Shown: positions 1 to 9,229 of the stretch, piece by piece
How the letters are laid out: each line of letters begins with the position of its first letter
Position numbering within the stretch: the stretch's first letter is position 1
From: an uncultured Vicinamibacterales bacterium
GTDB taxonomy: Bacteria > Acidobacteriota > Vicinamibacteria > Vicinamibacterales > UBA8438
Direction: 5' to 3'
Length of the DNA stretch: 64,000 bases
Assembly (NCBI GenBank): GCA_958295905.1
Contig: OY282382.1
Coordinates: 3,682,001 to 3,746,000, forward strand
Program-made: the position numbers and the translations under genes
The notes under the pieces: generated by a model
Seen by the model: the letters and a program-made list of their open reading frames with translations, nothing else
Database searches by the model: none
Told to the model about the DNA's origin: nothing

Positions 1-468
1 GAGAAGAACGTCGAGCGCCTGTCGCGCAAGTTCGAGACCGCCCGGAACTGGATGCCCGCGCCGATGGTCGAGATCAACCGGCGCGCGGGCATCGGCATCA
101 TCGCCTACGGCACGAGCCACTGGGCGGTGGTCGAGGGCCGCGACCAGCTCCTCGATGAAGCCGACCTGCAGACCTCGTACTACCGGCTCCGCGCCTATCC
201 GTTTCGCTCGGGGCTGGCGTCGTTCATCGAGCGGCACGACCGCGTCTACGTGGTCGAGCAGAACCGGGACGCGCAAATGGCGTCCCTGATGCGGCTCGAG
301 CTCAAGGCGGAGCTGGCGGGGCGCCTGCGGAGCGTCCTGCACTACGCAGGCGTGCCCATCGACGCCCGCACCATCACCGACGACATCCTGATTCAGGAAG
401 GGTATCGGGCGGAATACTCGGTGGCCGATGGGCCGATTCCGCATGAGGCCGGCGTCGGCGGAGAGTGA
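1..468 (+). CDS. korA: 2-oxoacid:ferredoxin oxidoreductase alpha subunit, C-terminal part
   Basis: The frame is open from the first base, so only the last 155 codons are present. The visible part fits the C-terminal region of KorA/PorA-type alpha subunits: a pair of Rossmann-like segments (GIGIIAYGTSHWAVVEG; then RVYVVEQNRDAQM) and an end of the form used by 2-oxoglutarate:ferredoxin oxidoreductases. With KorB it would decarboxylate 2-oxoglutarate (or another 2-oxoacid) to an acyl-CoA while reducing ferredoxin in the cytoplasm. The beta subunit follows on the same strand after a short gap. The family is clear; substrate specificity is inferred from the neighbour and cannot be proved here. Confidence 0.85.
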   Translation, partial: EKNVERLSRKFETARNWMPAPMVEINRRAGIGIIAYGTSHWAVVEGRDQLLDEADLQTSYYRLRAYPFRSGLASFIERHDRVYVVEQNRDAQMASLMRLELKAELAGRLRSVLHYAGVPIDARTITDDILIQEGYRAEYSVADGPIPHEAGVGGE

Positions 469-530
469 TCGGGCCGGCCGGCGACGGGACCGGCGGGTCC
501 CCCCGTCCGGCATTCGCGCGAGGACAGACC

Positions 531-1574
531 GTGGCGACAGTGACTGCCCCTGTGAAGAAGAAGACCAACCGGCTCGGCTTGGAGCTGCCCGCGTACCGGG
601 GAGGCAAGACCACCCTGTGCGCCGGATGCGGGCACAACGCCATCTCGGAACGGATTATCGACGCCTGCTTCGCGATGGGGATCGAGCCGGACCGGGTGGT
701 CAAACTGTCCGGCATCGGCTGCTCGAGCAAGAGCCCGGCCTACTTCCTCGGGTCGTCGCACGGCTTCAACGCCGTGCACGGTCGGATGCCCTCGGTCGGC
801 ACCGGCGCCCTGCTCGCCAATCACAAGCTGGTGGCGGTCGGCGTGAGCGGCGACGGGGACACCGGCGCCATCGGGATCGGGCAGTTCGTGCATCTCATGC
901 GCCGGAATCTGCCGATCATCTACATCGTCGAGGACAATGGTTGCTACGGCCTCACGAAGGGACAGTTCTCGCCCACCGCGGACGTGGGGTCGACGCTGAA
1001 GACCGGCGTCGTCAACGACCTGCCGCCCATCGATACCTGCGCCCTCGCCGTTCAACTGGGCGCGACTTTCGTGGCGCGTTCCTTTTCCGGCGACAAGAAG
1101 CAGTTGACGGCGATTCTCAAGGCGGCGCTCGGTCACCGCGGCACCGCGATGATCGATGTCCTGTCGCCCTGCGTGACGTTCAACGACCACGAGGGCTCCA
1201 CGAAGAGCTATGCCTACGTGAAGAGCCATGACGACCCCCTCGAGGAGCTGGACTTCGTGCCGTTCTTCGAGGACATCTCGATCGACTACGAGCCGGGGAC
1301 CATGCGGGAAGTGACCTTGCACGACGGGTCGCGGCTCTATCTGCGGAAGCTCGACCACATGTACGACCCGACCGACAAGATGCAGGCGCTGCGGGTGCTG
1401 CACGAGACCCACGGCCGGGGCGAGTTCGCCACCGGGCTCATCTACGTGGAACCGGCCGCCGACGATTTCCTGACCACGCTGAACCTGGTCGACGAGCCGC
1501 TGGCGTCGCTGCCGGAGTCGCGGGTGCGCCCGCCGAAGGCCGTTCTTGAAGAGATCATGGCCGGCCTCGGCTAG
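531..1574 (+). CDS. korB: 2-oxoacid:ferredoxin oxidoreductase beta subunit
   Basis: This is the TPP-binding subunit, about 347 aa. Near residue 30 it has CAGCGH, typical of the beta-subunit N-terminus, then GIGCSSKSP and the TPP/Mg site GVSGDGD...VEDNGCYGLTKGQ. I chose the GTG at 531 because a GAGGACAG ribosome-binding site lies just upstream and the protein then begins shortly before the conserved domain. An in-frame GTG at 465 overlaps the korA stop and would add 22 unconserved residues. It pairs with korA as a two-subunit KorAB enzyme feeding reduced ferredoxin. The family is certain; 2-oxoglutarate as substrate is the usual case for this architecture. Confidence 0.9.
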   Translation: MATVTAPVKKKTNRLGLELPAYRGGKTTLCAGCGHNAISERIIDACFAMGIEPDRVVKLSGIGCSSKSPAYFLGSSHGFNAVHGRMPSVGTGALLANHKLVAVGVSGDGDTGAIGIGQFVHLMRRNLPIIYIVEDNGCYGLTKGQFSPTADVGSTLKTGVVNDLPPIDTCALAVQLGATFVARSFSGDKKQLTAILKAALGHRGTAMIDVLSPCVTFNDHEGSTKSYAYVKSHDDPLEELDFVPFFEDISIDYEPGTMREVTLHDGSRLYLRKLDHMYDPTDKMQALRVLHETHGRGEFATGLIYVEPAADDFLTTLNLVDEPLASLPESRVRPPKAVLEEIMAGLG

Positions 1575-1610
1575 TGGATTCCTGGCTGGAATGAGTGACG
1601 AGCGCGACCG

Positions 1611-2045
1611 ATGGAGCAGACATTCGCGATTATCAAGCCGGACGCGGTCTCGTCCGGTCATACCGGGGCGATCCTCCAGCGCATCGAGGAGGCCGGCTTT
1701 CGGGTGGCGGCGATGCGCATGGTGCGCATGACCAAGGCGGAAGCAGAGGGCTTCTATGCCGTGCATCGGGCGCGTCCATTCTTCGACAGCCTGACGACCT
1801 TCATGTCGTCGGGACCGGCGGTGGTGCTCGCCCTGGAAGCCGCGGACGCGATCGCGCGCTGGCGGACGTTGATGGGGGCGACGGACCCGGGACAGGCGGG
1901 GGAGGGGACCCTGCGGCGTCGATTCGGGAGCTCGATCGAGCGCAACGCGACGCACGGTTCCGACGCCCCGGAGACCGCCGCGTTCGAGCTCGGGTACTTC
2001 TTTCGCGGCTTGGAGCGGGTCGGTGAGCCGGTGCCGGCACCGTAG
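1611..2045 (+). CDS. ndk: nucleoside diphosphate kinase
   Basis: 144 aa, the usual length for Ndk. It has the N-terminal TFAIIKPDAV strand with the ATP-binding Lys and the catalytic-loop signature NATHGSD, in which His115 is the phosphorylated residue. It transfers the gamma-phosphate of ATP to NDPs in the cytoplasm. It starts 36 nt after korB and may be co-transcribed. The residues after about 135 (GLERVGEPVPAP) are an unconserved tail. Confidence 0.97.
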   Translation: MEQTFAIIKPDAVSSGHTGAILQRIEEAGFRVAAMRMVRMTKAEAEGFYAVHRARPFFDSLTTFMSSGPAVVLALEAADAIARWRTLMGATDPGQAGEGTLRRRFGSSIERNATHGSDAPETAAFELGYFFRGLERVGEPVPAP

Positions 2046-2072
2046 AGCGGCGACGGACCTTGGTGAACCGGT

Positions 2073-2246
2073 CAGGACCATCCCACGCTCCGCCACCGCC
2101 GTGCGCAGGCGGCATCGTGGCGGGTCCCGGGGCTCCGGACGTGCGGCATCGTGGGTCTCACGCGGCGCCGGGCGTCCGGCAAGACGGGGCGCCCCCTCGA
2201 ATCGGGGGCGAAGCCGTCACGCGCAGCCAAGCGTGGGATGCCCCTG
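2073..2246 (+). mobile_element. MITE-like 172-bp repeat, copy A
   Basis: A near-complete 174-bp member of the interspersed family described under Findings. It begins CAGGACCATCCCACGCT and ends with the inverted counterpart AGCGTGGGATGCCCCTG. Internal hairpins include CCGCCAC/GTGGCGG and CCCCTCGAATCGGGGG. No target duplication is visible around this copy. It lies between ndk and the HEAT-repeat gene, just upstream of that gene's candidate promoter. Confidence 0.8.
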
Positions 2247-2264
2247 CTGCTGCGGTTCCTGTTC

Positions 2265-2294
2265 TTGACCCCGACGGGTGATGCGTAGTACTAT
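2265..2294 (+). promoter_or_regulatory. candidate sigma-70 promoter for the HEAT-repeat gene
   Basis: TTGACC at 2265 and TACTAT at 2289 are spaced by 18 nt, about 100 nt upstream of the start codon. A similar TTGACC...TAGTAC arrangement follows MITE copy C upstream of gcvT. This rests on pattern matching only. Confidence 0.4.
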
Positions 2295-2392
2295 CCACCC
2301 ACGCTTTGGTCCCGACTTTGCGTGCGGTCGCCAAGGCTTGTGATTGAAGACACAAGCCCGCGGTTGCGGTTTCCGGTCTTCCAGACGTCCCG

Positions 2393-3322
2393 ATGGAAAA
2401 GCTTCGCGAGCGTGAGCCTGAAAGCCCCGCCGGCCCGCTTGCCGCCGCACCCTCACTCGCCGTTCAGTTCTTTCTGATTCCCCTTTCGGTGGTCGCGGTG
2501 GTCGTCGCCATCTACGGCGGATTCCGCATGATGGTGACCGACGAGCGCACGCCTGAGGAGTATCTGCTCGAAGTGCGGGCGGGCGGACGTGACCGGCGCT
2601 GGCCGGCCGCCTACGAGCTGTCCCGGCTGATGGGTGATCCGGGTATCGAGGAACGGCACCCCGGGCTGGGGAAGGCGCTCGTGGACGCGTTCATCGAATC
2701 GGGGCGGGACGACCCGCGGATTCGCCGCTATCTCGCCCTGGCGATCGGGCGTCTCGGCGCGCCCCCGCCCGGCACGATGGCCGCGCTCACCGACGCGCTC
2801 GACGATGCGGACAGCGAGACCGTGATCAGCGTCGTGTGGGCGCTGGCCTCCCTCGGCGACGAAACGGTCGTGCCGCGCATCGTCTCGATGTATCAGTCGG
2901 CCGACTCCGGGGTGCGGAAGATGGCGGTGTACGCCCTCGGAGTATTGCCGGACGACGGCGCGCACACGACCCTGCGGGCGGCGCTCGGCGATCCGACGCC
3001 GGACGTGCGGTGGAACGCCGCCGTCGCCTTGGCGCGTCACGGCGACCCCCGGTCCGCGGGGGTGCTGGCCCGCATGCTCGATCGCGATCACGTCACCGGG
3101 CTCGTCACGGCGTCGGAGACCCGCATCGATCCGGCCGGCGACGTGATGATCAGCGGGTTGCGGGCGGCGGCGGGGTTGGGTTCGGGCGGCGTCGGCGAGG
3201 CTCTGCGTGCCGCCGTGGCGGCTCTCGCGGAATCCGACCCCAGCGTGAAGGTGCAGAGCGCCGCGCTGGAGACGCTCGATGCGCTCGATGGGGCGCCGAT
3301 CGGCGTGGCCGAACGCAGGTAG
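2393..3322 (+). CDS. membrane-anchored HEAT-repeat protein
   Basis: 309 aa. After a charged, proline-rich N-terminus comes one hydrophobic segment at about residues 23-44 (LAVQFFLIPLSVVAVVVAIYG). The rest is made of alpha-helical HEAT/PBS-lyase-like repeats, for example DPRIRRYLALAIGRLG, DSETVISVVWALASLGD, DSGVRKMAVYALGVLPDDG and TPDVRWNAAVALARHGD. Such repeats mediate protein-protein contacts; no catalytic motif is seen. It lies about 90 nt before the Rieske/cytochrome b operon on the same strand, so an accessory or assembly role for that complex is possible but inferred from position only. Confidence 0.8.
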   Translation: MEKLREREPESPAGPLAAAPSLAVQFFLIPLSVVAVVVAIYGGFRMMVTDERTPEEYLLEVRAGGRDRRWPAAYELSRLMGDPGIEERHPGLGKALVDAFIESGRDDPRIRRYLALAIGRLGAPPPGTMAALTDALDDADSETVISVVWALASLGDETVVPRIVSMYQSADSGVRKMAVYALGVLPDDGAHTTLRAALGDPTPDVRWNAAVALARHGDPRSAGVLARMLDRDHVTGLVTASETRIDPAGDVMISGLRAAAGLGSGGVGEALRAAVAALAESDPSVKVQSAALETLDALDGAPIGVAERR

Positions 3323-3410
3323 CGGCGCGCAGGTGGCGCGTCCACCACGTTACAGGTAGGATCGCGCGCGTCATCGGCCGTCGGCGCCGATGACGATGGG
3401 ACGGAAGGTT

Positions 3411-4232
3411 ATGGCTGACGACACCAACACTCCAACGTCTGCGGACGCTCCCGCAGAGAAACCGGCTTCGGCGGCCGAGCCGGCCGCCGCCAAGGCGGCG
3501 CCGGCCGCGAAAGCGCCCGCCGAGGGGGCAGCGGCGGCCAGCGCGGGCGTGACGCCTCCCCCGAAGGCTCCGGTAGCCGCCGCCGCCAAGCCGGCGGCGG
3601 CGAAGAAGCCGGTTGCGGCCAAGCCGGCGGCGGCGAAGACGGCGGCCGGCAACGATGCGAAGCTCGCGGGCCGCACCACCACGGCCGCGGCGGGGGCCAG
3701 GAAGAAGAAGGCGGCGGTGCCCGACGACACGTCGCCGCTCATGGGGCGCCGCGGATGGATGGGGCTGGCGTGGGGGGCGTTCACCGCAGCGTCGGCCGGT
3801 TGTCTCGCCGCCACCGGCCGTTTCATGTTTCCGAACGTGCTCAACGAGCCGCCGCAGCAGTTCGCCATCGGATTCCCCGAGGAATATGGTGAAGGGGTGG
3901 ACGAGCGCTTCAAGGACCGGTTCGGCGTCTGGGTCGTGCGGACCGAGAACGACTATTCGCATGAGGCGTCCGGGTTCTACGCGCTGTTCTCCGTGTGCAC
4001 CCATCTCGGATGCACGCCGAACTGGCTGTCGGCCGAGAACAAGTTCAAGTGTCCCTGCCACGGCAGCGGCTTCCGGCCCACCGGCATCAATTTCGAGGGC
4101 CCGGCGCCGCGGCCGCTCGAGCGCACGCGGATCGTGCGGGCCGAGGACGGCCAGATCCTGGTCGACAAGAGCCGGAAGTTTCAGGAAGAGCTTGGTCAGT
4201 GGACGGACCCCGAGTCGTTCCTTCCGATTTAA
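3411..4232 (+). CDS. Rieske [2Fe-2S] subunit of a quinol:cytochrome c oxidoreductase
   Basis: The first ~105 residues are a low-complexity Ala/Pro/Lys linker rich in PAAAKA-type repeats, an unusual extension. A single membrane span follows ([20 protein letters not shown]), then the Rieske fold with both cluster-binding loops: C196-T-H198-L-G-C201 and C214-P-C-H217-GSGF. The disulfide cysteines are kept, as in high-potential Rieske proteins. ATG 3411 was chosen because GGAAGG lies just upstream, although spacing is short; in-frame ATGs at 3396 and 3390 are alternatives. It is the first gene of a four-gene complex operon, with cytochrome b six nt downstream. Confidence 0.93.
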   Translation: MADDTNTPTSADAPAEKPASAAEPAAAKAAPAAKAPAEGAAAASAGVTPPPKAPVAAAAKPAAAKKPVAAKPAAAKTAAGNDAKLAGRTTTAAAGARKKKAAVPDDTSPLMGRRGWMGLAWGAFTAASAGCLAATGRFMFPNVLNEPPQQFAIGFPEEYGEGVDERFKDRFGVWVVRTENDYSHEASGFYALFSVCTHLGCTPNWLSAENKFKCPCHGSGFRPTGINFEGPAPRPLERTRIVRAEDGQILVDKSRKFQEELGQWTDPESFLPI

Positions 4233-4237
4233 CCGAC

Positions 4238-5059
4238 ATGCCTGATACGAAGACGAAGACCATCGAACCGAAGACGCCGGCGCTTGTGCAGGCGTGGGAC
4301 TGGATTACCGAGACGCAGATCTGGACGTCCATCTTCCGGCACGCGGCCCCGATCAACGATCGGAACCGCGTGCTCGTCATGCTCTCGAACGTGTTTCTGC
4401 ACATGCACCCGGTGCGCCTGCGCAAGTCGGGCGTGCGGTTGCGGTACACGTGGTGCATGGGCGGCATCAGCTTCTTCCTGTTCCTGGTGTTGACGTTCAC
4501 CGGGCTGCTGCTGATGTTCTACTACCGTCCGACCCTCGAGTACGCGTACTCGGACATCGTGGGGCTTCGCGAGCACGTGCCGCTCGGCATCATGCGGGAG
4601 ATGCATCGCTGGGGCGCCCACGCGATGGTGATCACGGTCTGGCTGCACATGTTCCGGGTGTTCATGACCGGTTCGTACAAGCCCCCCCGGGAGTTCAACT
4701 GGAACGTCGGGGTCATCATGCTGGTGCTGACCCTGTTGCTGTCGTTCACCGGCTATCTGTTGCCGTGGGACCAGTTGGCGATCTGGGCGATCACCGTCGG
4801 ATCGAACATGGCGCGCGCCACGCCGTTCCTGGGACACGAGGGCCCCGGGGCCTCGCTCATGGCGATCGGCGACGTGCAGTTGGTGCATGCGGCGGACGAC
4901 GCCCGGTTCGCGCTGCTCGGCGGCACGTTCGTCGGCGAAGGGGCGCTGCTCCGGTTCTATGTGCTGCACTGCGTCGCCCTGCCGCTCGTGATCGGCTTCC
5001 TGATGGCGGTGCATTTCTGGCGCGTCCGGAAGGACGGCGGCATTTCCGGTCCGCTCTGA
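4238..5059 (+). CDS. cytochrome b (b6-like N-terminal half)
   Basis: 273 aa with four transmembrane helices, the haem-binding half of cytochrome b. Helix B carries His-13-His (MHRWGAH...WLHMF). Helix D carries His-14-His ([20 protein letters not shown]); the 14-residue spacing is the cytochrome b6 pattern. The Qo/Qi-region motif [22 protein letters not shown] is also present (split here as [11 protein letters not shown] and [11 protein letters not shown]). It would bind two b haems and oxidise quinol with the Rieske protein. It starts six nt after the Rieske stop. The C-terminal half of cytochrome b is the next gene, so this is a split b-type arrangement. Confidence 0.93.
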   Translation: MPDTKTKTIEPKTPALVQAWDWITETQIWTSIFRHAAPINDRNRVLVMLSNVFLHMHPVRLRKSGVRLRYTWCMGGISFFLFLVLTFTGLLLMFYYRPTLEYAYSDIVGLREHVPLGIMREMHRWGAHAMVITVWLHMFRVFMTGSYKPPREFNWNVGVIMLVLTLLLSFTGYLLPWDQLAIWAITVGSNMARATPFLGHEGPGASLMAIGDVQLVHAADDARFALLGGTFVGEGALLRFYVLHCVALPLVIGFLMAVHFWRVRKDGGISGPL

Positions 5060-5107
5060 GGAGCCTGCGAATTTCCGGTCTGAGACACTGGACGACGGAC
5101 ACGAACC

Positions 5108-6184
5108 ATGGACGCGTTGAAGAGCTTCATCGACCTGTTTGCGGATCCCCGGCTGTTCTTCCTGATCACGCTCGCCGCGCTGGTGCTGATCGTGTGGAAA
5201 CGCGAGGCGTTCGTCTCCAACCGCTGGGGTTGGGGGTTGATGGCCTTTCTGACGGTGTTCTTCGGTTTCGGTCTGACCGACGAAAACTTCAACCTGATCA
5301 TCACCAAGCCCGACAACGTGCCGATCGTGGGGCTGATCTTCCTGCTGGTGTTCTTCACCTGGTTCTCGATGCGCCAGGCGGTGGACAACGACCGGCGCGC
5401 CGCCGCCGGCCGGCCGTCGATCGAGAAGGACGAAGAAGACCGCGTCTGGACGTGGCCGGACCTCGTCTATACCGAGCTGATCTCGATGGTGGTGTGCACG
5501 GTCATCCTGATCGTGTGGTCGATCGGGCTGGAGGCCCCTCTCGAGCAGCCCGCCAACAACGCCAACACCCCCAACCCGTCGAAGGCGCCCTGGTACTTCC
5601 TCGGGCTGCAGGAGATGCTGGTCTACTTCGATCCGTGGCTGGCCGGGGTGGTGCTGCCGTCGCTGATCATCGTCGGGCTGATGGCGATTCCCTACATCGA
5701 CAAGAACCCCAAGGGAAACGGCTACTACACGTTCAACGAACGCCGGGTCGAGATCACCCTCTTCCTGTTCGGGTTCGTGGTGCTCTGGTCGTCGCTGATC
5801 GTCCTGGGGACCTTCCTGCGGGGGCCGAACTGGAACTTCTTCGGCCCCTTCGAGTACTGGGACATCCACAAGCTGGAAGCGCTGACCAACGTGCAGTTGT
5901 CCGAGTACATCTGGGTGCGCGGGTTCGGCATGGCCCTGCCGGAGAACTGGTTCGTGCGGGAGATTTTCGGCATTCTGCTGACGATCGGGTACATCGCGGT
6001 GCTGCCGGTCGCGCTGGCGAAGAAGGGGCTGACCCGGTACTACGAGAAGCTGGGGCCGGCGCGCTATTACGTCACCGTGCTCCTCTTCCTGTCGATGCTT
6101 TCGTTGCCGGTGAAGATGTTGACCCGGTGGGTGTTCGACCTGAAATACGTGGTGTCGATTCCTGAGTTCTTCTTCAACATCTAG
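5108..6184 (+). CDS. cytochrome b C-terminal-half / subunit IV-like membrane protein
   Basis: 358 aa, much longer than plant subunit IV (about 160 aa). Two hydrophobic spans precede the core (residues about 15-32 and 40-57) and a third near 78-93. The core has the diagnostic PWYFLGLQEMLVYFDPW, followed by helices such as VVLPSLIIVGLMAIPYID and ITLFLFGFVVLWSSLIVLG. This completes the quinol-oxidising half of cytochrome b. It starts 48 nt after the b6-like gene. The N-terminal extra helices and a C-terminal pair of spans go beyond the standard fold and could dock the octahaem cytochrome encoded next. Confidence 0.88.
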   Translation: MDALKSFIDLFADPRLFFLITLAALVLIVWKREAFVSNRWGWGLMAFLTVFFGFGLTDENFNLIITKPDNVPIVGLIFLLVFFTWFSMRQAVDNDRRAAAGRPSIEKDEEDRVWTWPDLVYTELISMVVCTVILIVWSIGLEAPLEQPANNANTPNPSKAPWYFLGLQEMLVYFDPWLAGVVLPSLIIVGLMAIPYIDKNPKGNGYYTFNERRVEITLFLFGFVVLWSSLIVLGTFLRGPNWNFFGPFEYWDIHKLEALTNVQLSEYIWVRGFGMALPENWFVREIFGILLTIGYIAVLPVALAKKGLTRYYEKLGPARYYVTVLLFLSMLSLPVKMLTRWVFDLKYVVSIPEFFFNI

Positions 6185-6220
6185 TGCAGCCTCGATCACT
6201 TTCAATCTACAGCTAGCGCC

Positions 6221-9079
6221 ATGGCAGACAAACGGGCAGTCGGACACGCCTACAACATCGATTTCCTGAACGTGGTCTTCGCCGCGTCGAGCCTGTTCGT
6301 GCTTTTCTCGACGATGTGGATGGTCTGGGACGACTACGACCGGGAATGGAAGAACCACCAGCGGGATTTCAGCCTCCTCCAGCTTGAGGTGACGCGCGCG
6401 GGTTTGGCGCAGGCCGAGCGGGACGTCGACCGGGCGAGGGTCGCGGAGCTCGAGGCGCAGCGCGCCGCGGCCGAGCAGCAGCTGGCGGCCAATGCCGCGC
6501 AGGTGACCGAGCTGGAAGATCAGTTGGCCGACGTGAACCGGCAACTGTTCGTCGCGACCCAGAACTTCAACTTCACGAAAGCGGTCTACGACGTGGATCG
6601 GTATTCGTTCGAAGTTCGCCGTGACGAAGCCCACGCCGGCGACCATGGAGAGGGAGAGGCCGAGGTCGAAATCGCCGGCCGGGACGAGGTCACCGCGCTC
6701 TACGATCGGTGGTTGGCCGAAGGGCTGGAGGTCGAGCGGCTGACGGCGGAACGGGACGCCATCCGCGGCCGGATCGCCGAGTTCACGGCGGAGGTCGACG
6801 CCGTCACCGACGAGCTCGCGGCGCTGACCGGGGAGGCGGATCGGCTGCGGGGGCTCGTCACCGATTTGGCCCCCAGCTTGATCGACGACTACCTGCTGAA
6901 CGCGCCGCTGCTCGACTTCATGGCGCCGACCCTGACCGTGCGCCAGACGATCACGCCGAACATCGTGGATGACGTGAACTTCATCCGGGTGCCGAAGATG
7001 GACCGGTGCCAGACGTGCCATCTCGCCATCGACTTGGCCGGCTACGAGGACTATCCGCAGCCGTTCCGCACCCACCCCAATCTCGAAACCTACGTGGGCA
7101 GCGCCTCGCCGCATCCGGTCGAGACCACCGGGTGCACGGTGTGCCACGAAGGGATGGGGCAGTCGATCTCGTTCGTCGACGCCGCCCACAGCCCTTCGAC
7201 CCCGGAGCAGATGGCGGAGTGGGAAGAGCGGTACGACTGGGAGGAGTCCCATCTCTGGGACTACCCGATGCTGCCGACGGGAATGGCCGAAGCCTCGTGC
7301 GCCAAGTGCCACCGGGAAGAGGTGTTCATTCCCGAAGCCGACAATCTGAACCTGGGCTACGGCATGTACGAGCGCGCCGGCTGCTATGCGTGCCACAAGA
7401 CCGTCGGGTTCGAGGACCTGCGGAAGCCCGGTCCGAACCTGACGCGGGTCGGCTCGAAGCTCGACGAAGAGTGGGTGGCCCGGTGGATCCGGGACCCGCG
7501 CGCCGTCAAGGCCAGCACCTGGATGCCCAAGGTCTGGTACAACTCGAACACCAGCACCCCCGAGGACGCGGTGCGCAGCGAAGTCGAGATCGACGCGGTG
7601 GTGGCGTACCTCTTCGCCAACTCGGAGGAGCACGAGCCCGCGATCGGATTTCCGGGTCGCGGCAACGCCGAGAACGGGCAGCGAATCTTCGAGTCGGTCG
7701 GCTGTCTCGGCTGCCACATCGCCGGCGGCGAGAGCCGGGAGGCGGCCGGGCCGCGCCGCACCTTCGGACAACCCCTGCAGGCCATCGGCGACAAGACCAG
7801 CTACGTGTGGCTGTTCGACTGGATCCGGAATCCGCGCCACTACAGTCCGGAGACGTTCATGCCGGATCTGAGGCTGAACGATTTCGAGGTGGCCGACGTC
7901 GCGACCTATCTCATGGGACTGACCGGCGGGGGCGGAACGGAGGCGGGCGCGACCTACGAGCCGGCCGACGTCGACGAGGCTCTTCTGAGCTACCTGCGGG
8001 CGATCGTGCCGTTCGAGGAAGCGCAGGCGACCATCGCCGCGATGAGCCCCGAAGAGCGCCAGCTCGATCTCGGGCGCCGGGCGATTGGACGCTACGGCTG
8101 TTACAGTTGCCACGAGATCGCGGGGTTCGAGGACGTCCAGCCCATCGGGACCGAGCTCTCCCAGGAAGGCAGCAAGCTCCTTCCGCAGTTCGACTTCGCG
8201 TTCATACACGCGGAGGAGGTGCCCCACACCAAGCGGGACTGGATCAACCAGAAGCTGCTCGATCCCCGCATCTACGACCGCGGGCGCATCCTGCAGCCGC
8301 TCGAGAAGCTCCGCATGCCCGACTTCGGCTTCTCCGCGGCGGAGGCGCGCCTGCTGACCACGGCGGTGCTGAGCTTCCAGCGGGAAGTGCAGCCGAGGGT
8401 GTCCCAGGTGCAGCGCTCGGCCCGCAAGGACGCCATCATCGACGGGCGCAACCTCGTGCGGCGCCGGAACTGCATCGCCTGCCACGAGATCGAGGGCGAC
8501 GGCGGAGACTACCGCGAACTCGTGGAGGATTCCTCCCTGGCCCCGCCCCTGCTGACCCCGGAGGGGGCGAAGGTCAAGCCCGACTGGCTGTACGCGTTCC
8601 TGCGGGGGCCGATCACGATCCGGCCGTGGCTGGAAGTGCGCATGCCGACCTTCGGACTCGACGACGCGCACTGGAACGGCGTGCTCGACTACTTCGCGGC
8701 GCTCTCCGACACGGTGGGGCCGTTCCGCACCCACGAGCGGGTGGCGGACGCCGGAACCCTCGAGACCGGCGAGGAGCTGTTCGATCTCCTGCGGTGCCAG
8801 CAGTGCCACGTGCTGGACACCATTCCCGAGGATCAGGACGTGGCCAACCTCGCGCCGGACCTGCGGATGACGGCGGAACGGCTGCAGCCCGACTGGATCC
8901 TCGACTGGTTGATCCGGCCCCTGGACATCCAACCGGGCACCCGCATGCCGACGTTCTGGACCGAGTACCCCGGTTCGTTCTATCCACAGTTCGATCAGGA
9001 CGCCGACGCGCAGATCCAGTCGATTCGCGACTATCTGTTGACGTTCAGCGGGGGGCCGAGTCCCCTGCAGGGTAACTGA
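6221..9079 (+). CDS. membrane-anchored coiled-coil octahaem cytochrome c
   Basis: 952 aa. A single N-terminal membrane span (FLNVVFAASSLFVLFSTMWMV) is followed by a long heptad-rich coiled coil (about 45-115 and 165-215). Then come eight CXXCH haem c sites at about residues 263, 305, 360, 388, 494, 626, 750 and 859 (CQTCH, CTVCH, CAKCH, CYACH, CLGCH, CYSCH, CIACH, CQQCH). Several are in monohaem cytochrome c-like modules with a later PGTRMP or WMPKVW methionine loop, so it looks like serial fusion of small cytochromes. It is the last gene of the Rieske/cytochrome b operon and likely replaces cytochrome c1/f as the electron exit. The coiled coil between membrane and haems is unusual. Confidence 0.9.
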   Translation: MADKRAVGHAYNIDFLNVVFAASSLFVLFSTMWMVWDDYDREWKNHQRDFSLLQLEVTRAGLAQAERDVDRARVAELEAQRAAAEQQLAANAAQVTELEDQLADVNRQLFVATQNFNFTKAVYDVDRYSFEVRRDEAHAGDHGEGEAEVEIAGRDEVTALYDRWLAEGLEVERLTAERDAIRGRIAEFTAEVDAVTDELAALTGEADRLRGLVTDLAPSLIDDYLLNAPLLDFMAPTLTVRQTITPNIVDDVNFIRVPKMDRCQTCHLAIDLAGYEDYPQPFRTHPNLETYVGSASPHPVETTGCTVCHEGMGQSISFVDAAHSPSTPEQMAEWEERYDWEESHLWDYPMLPTGMAEASCAKCHREEVFIPEADNLNLGYGMYERAGCYACHKTVGFEDLRKPGPNLTRVGSKLDEEWVARWIRDPRAVKASTWMPKVWYNSNTSTPEDAVRSEVEIDAVVAYLFANSEEHEPAIGFPGRGNAENGQRIFESVGCLGCHIAGGESREAAGPRRTFGQPLQAIGDKTSYVWLFDWIRNPRHYSPETFMPDLRLNDFEVADVATYLMGLTGGGGTEAGATYEPADVDEALLSYLRAIVPFEEAQATIAAMSPEERQLDLGRRAIGRYGCYSCHEIAGFEDVQPIGTELSQEGSKLLPQFDFAFIHAEEVPHTKRDWINQKLLDPRIYDRGRILQPLEKLRMPDFGFSAAEARLLTTAVLSFQREVQPRVSQVQRSARKDAIIDGRNLVRRRNCIACHEIEGDGGDYRELVEDSSLAPPLLTPEGAKVKPDWLYAFLRGPITIRPWLEVRMPTFGLDDAHWNGVLDYFAALSDTVGPFRTHERVADAGTLETGEELFDLLRCQQCHVLDTIPEDQDVANLAPDLRMTAERLQPDWILDWLIRPLDIQPGTRMPTFWTEYPGSFYPQFDQDADAQIQSIRDYLLTFSGGPSPLQGN

Positions 9080-9229
9080 CGCGGCGAGGAGCCTGTGGCG
9101 GGACCGCGGGCTTCCGCCGGCTCTTGGGTCCGCTCCCGGCCGCCTGACCGGCAGCGCGTGGATCTCTTCACCCGCGCCGGCGTCACGACGCCCCGGAGCG
9201 GTGTTCGAGGCGCGCGGGATCGGGCTCGA

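Noticed and set aside
4229-8932. Very long minus-strand open frame opposite the cytochrome operon
   Set aside because: It is antisense to well-supported genes, is rich in His/Arg/Pro as expected for a GC-biased shadow frame, and has no recognisable domain.
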